A program made the translations under genes and the position numbers. The notes beneath the pieces are model-generated. The model had not been told where the DNA came from and searched no databases. It saw only the letters and a program-made list of their open reading frames with translations. From JBBKWJ01 sp037968895 (GTDB taxonomy: Bacteria; Actinomycetota; Acidimicrobiia; Acidimicrobiales; SZUA-35), in assembly GCA_037968895.1 (NCBI GenBank), contig JBBKWJ010000286.1, forward strand, positions 9,695 to 73,694: a stretch of 64,000 bases of DNA, in the 5' to 3' direction. Shown piece by piece: positions 63,463 through 64,000 of this stretch. The first letter of the stretch is position 1; every line of letters begins with the position of its first letter.

Positions 63463-64000
63463 TTACCACAGTCGACGGTCTCACCGCCCACGCCGCAACC
63501 GGCGGAGTCGAACTCACGGGTGACGATCCTGTCGTCCTCCTCGTCCACGGTGCCGGGATGGACTCATCGGTTTGGTCGCTGCAAACTCGCTACCTGGCCT
63601 ACCGCGGGTTTCGCGCTGTTGCCGTCGACCTGCCGGGACATGGAGGCAGTGAAGGCGTACCACTCACCTCGATCGGCGACATGGCCGAGTGGACGAAGCG
63701 CTTCATCGATGCCGCCGGCTTCGGCTCGGTTCGTCTCGTTGGCCACTCGATGGGTACCTTCATTGGTCTCGAACTCGCCGCCCGTTACCCCGAATCAGTC
63801 AATGGTCTGGTGCTCATGGGCACAGCAACGGGCATGCCGGTCCATCCTGAACTCATCGAAGCCGCCGCCAACGACCTTCCCCGTGCTGCCGCTCTCATGG
63901 CCGCCTGGGGACACGCCAAGCCAGCCCATGTTGGGCTCAACCCAACGCCTGGTCTCTGGATGACGGGCGGGGCCAGAGCGCTCGTCGAGAACTCTCGGCC
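63459..64000 (+). CDS. Alpha/beta hydrolase, N-terminal part (3' truncated by window)
   Basis: 180 residues visible from the ATG at 63459, which overlaps the PLP-enzyme stop. VVLLVHGAGMDSSVWSLQTRYLAYRGFRAVAVDLPGHGGSEG and nucleophile elbow GHSMGT identify the fold. Acid and His residues lie beyond the window end. It is not MetX-like (no long lid insert so far), so the coupling to a MetY-type gene does not by itself indicate homoserine acylation. Confidence 0.85.
   Translation, partial: MITTVDGLTAHAATGGVELTGDDPVVLLVHGAGMDSSVWSLQTRYLAYRGFRAVAVDLPGHGGSEGVPLTSIGDMAEWTKRFIDAAGFGSVRLVGHSMGTFIGLELAARYPESVNGLVLMGTATGMPVHPELIEAAANDLPRAAALMAAWGHAKPAHVGLNPTPGLWMTGGARALVENSR

Overview
The window reads as a chromosomal segment of a moderately high-GC actinobacterium, most likely of the class Acidimicrobiia. 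This is an inference from gene content: DevR/DevS-like signalling, a split b6f-type cytochrome bc operon beside a B-type (ba3) oxidase, a mycothiol-dependent formaldehyde dehydrogenase, an LtbR-like IclR regulator beside leuCD, DUF222/HNH genes, and many TAnnnT -10 boxes placed 6-7 bases before a start codon, as in leaderless actinobacterial transcripts. Genes are tightly packed, with many 4-base ATGA/GTGA overlaps. I see no prophage, CRISPR array or complete insertion sequence.

Region 1 (1-15357) is a respiratory island. A DevR-like regulator (partial) and a PAS-PAS-GAF histidine kinase come first. On the minus strand follow oxidase subunits IIa (51 aa), II (CuA) and I (B-type), a 748-aa cytochrome b / two [4Fe-4S] / FlpD-MvhD-like / cytochrome c fusion, and, after a small divergent membrane-anchored gene, two SCO proteins and a PCuAC copper chaperone. 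On the plus strand an operon encodes cytochrome c, a GltD-like FAD/NAD(P) Fe-S flavoprotein, cytochrome b6, subunit IV, a Rieske protein and a second cytochrome c. A reductive-dehalogenase-like Fe-S protein follows. The flavoprotein inside the b6f-type operon and the b/FeS/c fusion are the best candidates for an under-described electron-transfer system.

Region 2 (15451-27737) holds a DUF222/HNH gene, a TauE/SafE permease, membrane proteins, a lipase, a crcB pair for fluoride export, tRNA-Glu(CTC) and tRNA-Gln(CTG) near gltX, a YdcF-like protein, a PAS-GGDEF-EAL protein and an epimerase.

Region 3 (27731-39009) is mostly branched-chain amino acid synthesis: leuB-ilvE-cimA on the minus strand, and leuCD divergent from an IclR (LtbR-like) gene across one palindrome that overlaps both -10 boxes. 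greA, a secreted beta-propeller lipoprotein and serA are interspersed. ilvBNC lies further on (55300-58715), behind a structured leader with a terminator-like hairpin.

Region 4 (39085-54795) contains a methyltransferase and a DUF4032 gene whose start codons overlap head to head, several alpha/beta hydrolases, a decayed DUF222 gene interrupted by two hairpin repeat modules, a TauD-like dioxygenase, an S9 peptidase, an aminotransferase, msrB, a cyclophilin, a metY-type gene, hpt, an enoyl-CoA hydratase, a secreted metallophosphoesterase that has lost metal ligands, and glpD.

Region 5 (58952-64000) holds a haloacid dehalogenase-type HAD protein, a mycothiol formaldehyde-detoxification pair (mscR and an MBL hydrolase) separated by a DUF6308-like gene, a second metY paralogue and a partial alpha/beta hydrolase.
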